Assembly (NCBI GenBank): GCA_022820125.1
Contig: JAJEGA010000101.1
Location: 1 to 64,000 of the forward strand
DNA length: 64,000 nt
Origin: Anaerolineae bacterium
GTDB taxonomy: Bacteria > Chloroflexota > Anaerolineae > Aggregatilineales > Phototrophicaceae
Direction: 5' to 3'
The notes under the pieces were generated by a model that was not told the DNA's origin, ran no database searches, and saw only the letters and a program-made list of their open reading frames with translations. Made by a program: the position numbers and the translations under genes. Positions 61,919-64,000 of this stretch are shown here, piece after piece. How positions within the stretch are numbered: position 1 is the stretch's first letter; each line of letters begins with the position of its first letter.

Positions 61919-62920
61919 TCAGCTCACCACCTTGGGCACGCTGGATAAAACATCGGCGATCAAATCGTCCGTGCTCAGTCCCTCAGCCTGCCCCTCGAAA
62001 TTGAGCAGGATCCGATGGCGCAGCGCCGCCGGCGCCACCGCCGCGACATCGTCATAGGAGACGTTGCTGCGCTCTTCCAGCAACGCGTTGATTTTCGCGC
62101 CGATAATCAAGGCTTGCGCCCCGCGCGGGCTGGCGCCATAACGCGCGTACTGCTTGTTCAAGGGCGCCGCAGACTGGCTGTCCGGGTGAGTGGCGACGAT
62201 GAGGCGCGCCACATATTCGCTGACATGTGTGGGGATCGGCGTGCTCAGCGCCAGCTTGCCCATGCCAATCACCTGCGTTCCGTCCGCCACCACCCCCGCC
62301 TGCGGCTGTTCGACGCCGGTCGTCCGCTCCAGGATGGCGACTAGCTCGCTCACTTCGGGGAAGGGCATATTGACCTTGAAGAGGAAGCGGTCCAATTGCG
62401 CCTCGGGCAGCGGATAGGTGCCTTCCATCTCCAGCGGGTTCTGCGTCGCCAGCACGAAGAAGGGCGCATCCAGGTCATAGCGCCGCCCGGCAACCGTGAC
62501 CGTCTGCTCTTGCATCGCTTCCAGCATCGCCGATTGCGTCTTGGGCGTCGCCCGATTGATCTCATCGGCGAGCACCAAATTGGCGAATATCGGACCGGCT
62601 TGAAAGCGGAATTCGCGCCGCCCGTCTTCCGTCTCTTCCAGGATATCAGTGCCGACAATATCGGCCGGCATCAGATCGGGCGTGAACTGAATGCGCGAGA
62701 ATTTGAGCTCCAGCACATCGCCCAGCGTGCGAATCAGCATCGTTTTGCCCAAGCCGGGCACGCCTTCCAGCAGGGCATGGCCCCCCGCCAAGACGCAGAT
62801 GACCACGCTGCGCACGACATCGCTTTGCCCGACGATGACCTTGCCGACTTCCGCCTCGATATCGCGGGCGATCTCGCCGAATTGCTCCAAGCCAATGTCT
62901 GCCACTGCCGCTTCGCTCAT
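61919..62920 (-). CDS. MoxR-family AAA+ ATPase
   Basis: A 333-residue MoxR-type AAA+ ATPase. Walker A is GVPGLGKT (residues 53-60), the MoxR insert and Walker B region LVLADEINRATPKTQSAMLEAM follows near 113, and the sensor 1 stretch FVLATQNPLEMEGTYPLPEAQLDRF is near 155. MoxR proteins act as chaperones, often with a VWA-domain partner; no such gene lies downstream in the window. The ATG at 62920 has no strong ribosome site. Confidence 0.92.
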   Translation of the reverse strand: MSEAAVADIGLEQFGEIARDIEAEVGKVIVGQSDVVRSVVICVLAGGHALLEGVPGLGKTMLIRTLGDVLELKFSRIQFTPDLMPADIVGTDILEETEDGRREFRFQAGPIFANLVLADEINRATPKTQSAMLEAMQEQTVTVAGRRYDLDAPFFVLATQNPLEMEGTYPLPEAQLDRFLFKVNMPFPEVSELVAILERTTGVEQPQAGVVADGTQVIGMGKLALSTPIPTHVSEYVARLIVATHPDSQSAAPLNKQYARYGASPRGAQALIIGAKINALLEERSNVSYDDVAAVAPAALRHRILLNFEGQAEGLSTDDLIADVLSSVPKVVS

Positions 62921-63031
62921 TTCCCGGTCGCTTTCTTCATTGGTCGGCGCGTTTGCCGGTCATTATAAAGGCAAAAGAGGCGAAGGCGTGAGAGCAGGTC
63001 GCCAGTCCATACGAATTGTGGAAGCGATCAA

Positions 63032-64000
63032 TCAGCGCGCGACCAGGATGATGACCGAACGCGGACCGGCGATGACAGCATCCTGCTCATCTATGAGGAC
63101 CTCATGCCCGAGCGGGTAACTGTCTTGCGGCGGCGCCATGCTGGTGTTGACCGCCACATGCCAGTGCAGGGGGCGCGGCAGCCGGGGCAAGCCGAAGGCG
63201 GACGTCTCCCAATAGGCGTTCATGATCAGGTACAGGATATCGGCGGCGGCATCTTCAGCGTCGGTCTCGGTCCCGCAAAACATGACCGCCAACTGGCGGC
63301 TTTCATAAGACCAATCGGGCGACCAGGGCTCGGAACCGTGGAAGGAAACGCTCTCGGAAAACTGATCGCCATTGAGCTCGCCGCCTGGCTGATGGTTCAG
63401 ATATGCGTGGCGGCGCAGCACCGGATGCGCCTGACGGAGCCGAATAAGATGGCGGACGAAATCGAAGAGCGCAGTGTTCGTCCGCAGTTGACGCCAATCC
63501 AGGTAATTGATCGGGTCGTCGTGGCAATAGCTGTTGTTGTTGCCGCCTTTGCTGTGGCCGATTTCATCGCCCATCAGCAGCATCGGCACACCCTGGCTCA
63601 CCAGCAGTATGCTGAGGAAATTCCGGATTTGCCGCTCGCGCAATTCGTTGATGGACCGGTCGCCGCTTTCGCCTTCCCAGCCGCAATTCCAGCTGAGATT
63701 GTCGTCCAAGCCATCGCGGTTGTCTTCGCCATTCGCCAGATTGCGCTTGCTGTTGTAGCTGACGAGATCACGCAGGGTGAAGCCGTCATGGGCGGTGATG
63801 AAATTGACCGAGGCTTGCGGGCCTCGATCGCCGTAGATATCGGGCGAGCCCTGGATGCGAGCCGCCATCGCGCCAACCATGCCGGCGTCGCCCTTGACGA
63901 AGCGGCGCACATCATCGCGAAAGCGCCCGTTCCATTCCGCCCAGCGCCCGTAAGCGGGGAAGCTGCCGACCTGGTACAAACCGCCGGCATCCCAGGCTTC
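63032..64000 (-). CDS. glgX: Glycogen debranching enzyme GlgX, 3' part
   Basis: The C-terminal part, about 322 residues, of a glycogen/isoamylase-type debranching enzyme of the GH13 family; the start lies beyond the window end. The frame runs to base 64000 with the codons DAGGLYQVG, as usual before PAYGRWAEWNGRFRDDVRRF. The second catalytic histidine-aspartate is in VNFITAHDGFTLRDLVSYN and ending domain residues include MLLMGDEIGHSKGGNNNSYCHDD. It hydrolyses alpha-1,6 branches of glycogen. The final third is a beta-domain ending SVIILVAR. Confidence 0.93.
   Translation of the reverse strand, partial: EAWDAGGLYQVGSFPAYGRWAEWNGRFRDDVRRFVKGDAGMVGAMAARIQGSPDIYGDRGPQASVNFITAHDGFTLRDLVSYNSKRNLANGEDNRDGLDDNLSWNCGWEGESGDRSINELRERQIRNFLSILLVSQGVPMLLMGDEIGHSKGGNNNSYCHDDPINYLDWRQLRTNTALFDFVRHLIRLRQAHPVLRRHAYLNHQPGGELNGDQFSESVSFHGSEPWSPDWSYESRQLAVMFCGTETDAEDAAADILYLIMNAYWETSAFGLPRLPRPLHWHVAVNTSMAPPQDSYPLGHEVLIDEQDAVIAGPRSVIILVAR

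Noticed and set aside
1..64000. tRNA or rRNA genes
   Set aside because: I found no T-loop sequences with a matching acceptor stem and no conserved rRNA stretch. A dedicated tRNA scan would settle it.

Overview
The window looks like a chromosomal stretch from a GC-rich bacterium, most likely a member of the Chloroflexota (Anaerolineae-like). This rests on style, not on a marker search: several solute-binding proteins have twin-arginine or Sec leaders next to split ABC permeases, Shine-Dalgarno sites are AGGAGG-type, and short hairpin repeats built on TGTAGGGGCGA...TCGCCC recur throughout. No rRNA, tRNA or CRISPR array was recognised.

Region by region. 307-4698 is a sugar ABC importer (binding protein plus two permeases) with a zinc dehydrogenase. 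4795-8394 is a peptide/nickel-type importer. 8486-9162 is an MntA/HepT toxin-antitoxin pair. 9199-13691 (minus) is a second sugar importer with a dehydrogenase. 14132-29862 is mixed: a RidA protein, an MFS carrier, an ECF sigma factor fused to ankyrin repeats, a single-chain type IIG restriction-modification enzyme, an SPL-like radical SAM protein, ribosomal protein L28, an AlkD-like protein, PPK2, a sulfotransferase, a UPF0104 membrane protein, and an acetoacetate-decarboxylase-like gene followed by three short-chain dehydrogenases.

30447-34874 resembles a plasmid maintenance module. It holds a primase-polymerase on the plus strand and a convergent wHTH-parA-parB operon, with two copies of a 20-bp palindrome that look like partition sites. 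One copy lies inside parB. 35209-40331 is a tight three-gene operon of a degenerate UvrD-like protein, an intact UvrD helicase and an Fe-S PD-(D/E)XK nuclease, which looks like a split AddAB-type machine. It runs on into an enolase-superfamily dehydratase, recJ and a sugar isomerase.

44753-50955 (minus) carries a third sugar importer with a sulfatase-fold hydrolase that has Thr where formylglycine should form, plus decayed remnants of a Uma2-type nuclease and an alpha/beta hydrolase. 51520-64000 carries trhO, a phosphoesterase, a glycosyltransferase, recO, an in-frame MntA-HepT fusion, an S10-type peptidase, a DNA glycosylase with a DinB-like protein, a PfkB kinase, HU, a sugar isomerase, MoxR and the 3' part of glgX.

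The importers with nearby dehydrogenases, isomerases, dehydratase and kinase point to scavenging of diverse carbohydrates. None of the four ABC importers has its ATPase gene in the window. The most unusual items are the fused toxin-antitoxin ORF with its internal ribosome site, the palindromic sites of the par module, the split helicase-nuclease operon and the sigma-ankyrin fusion.
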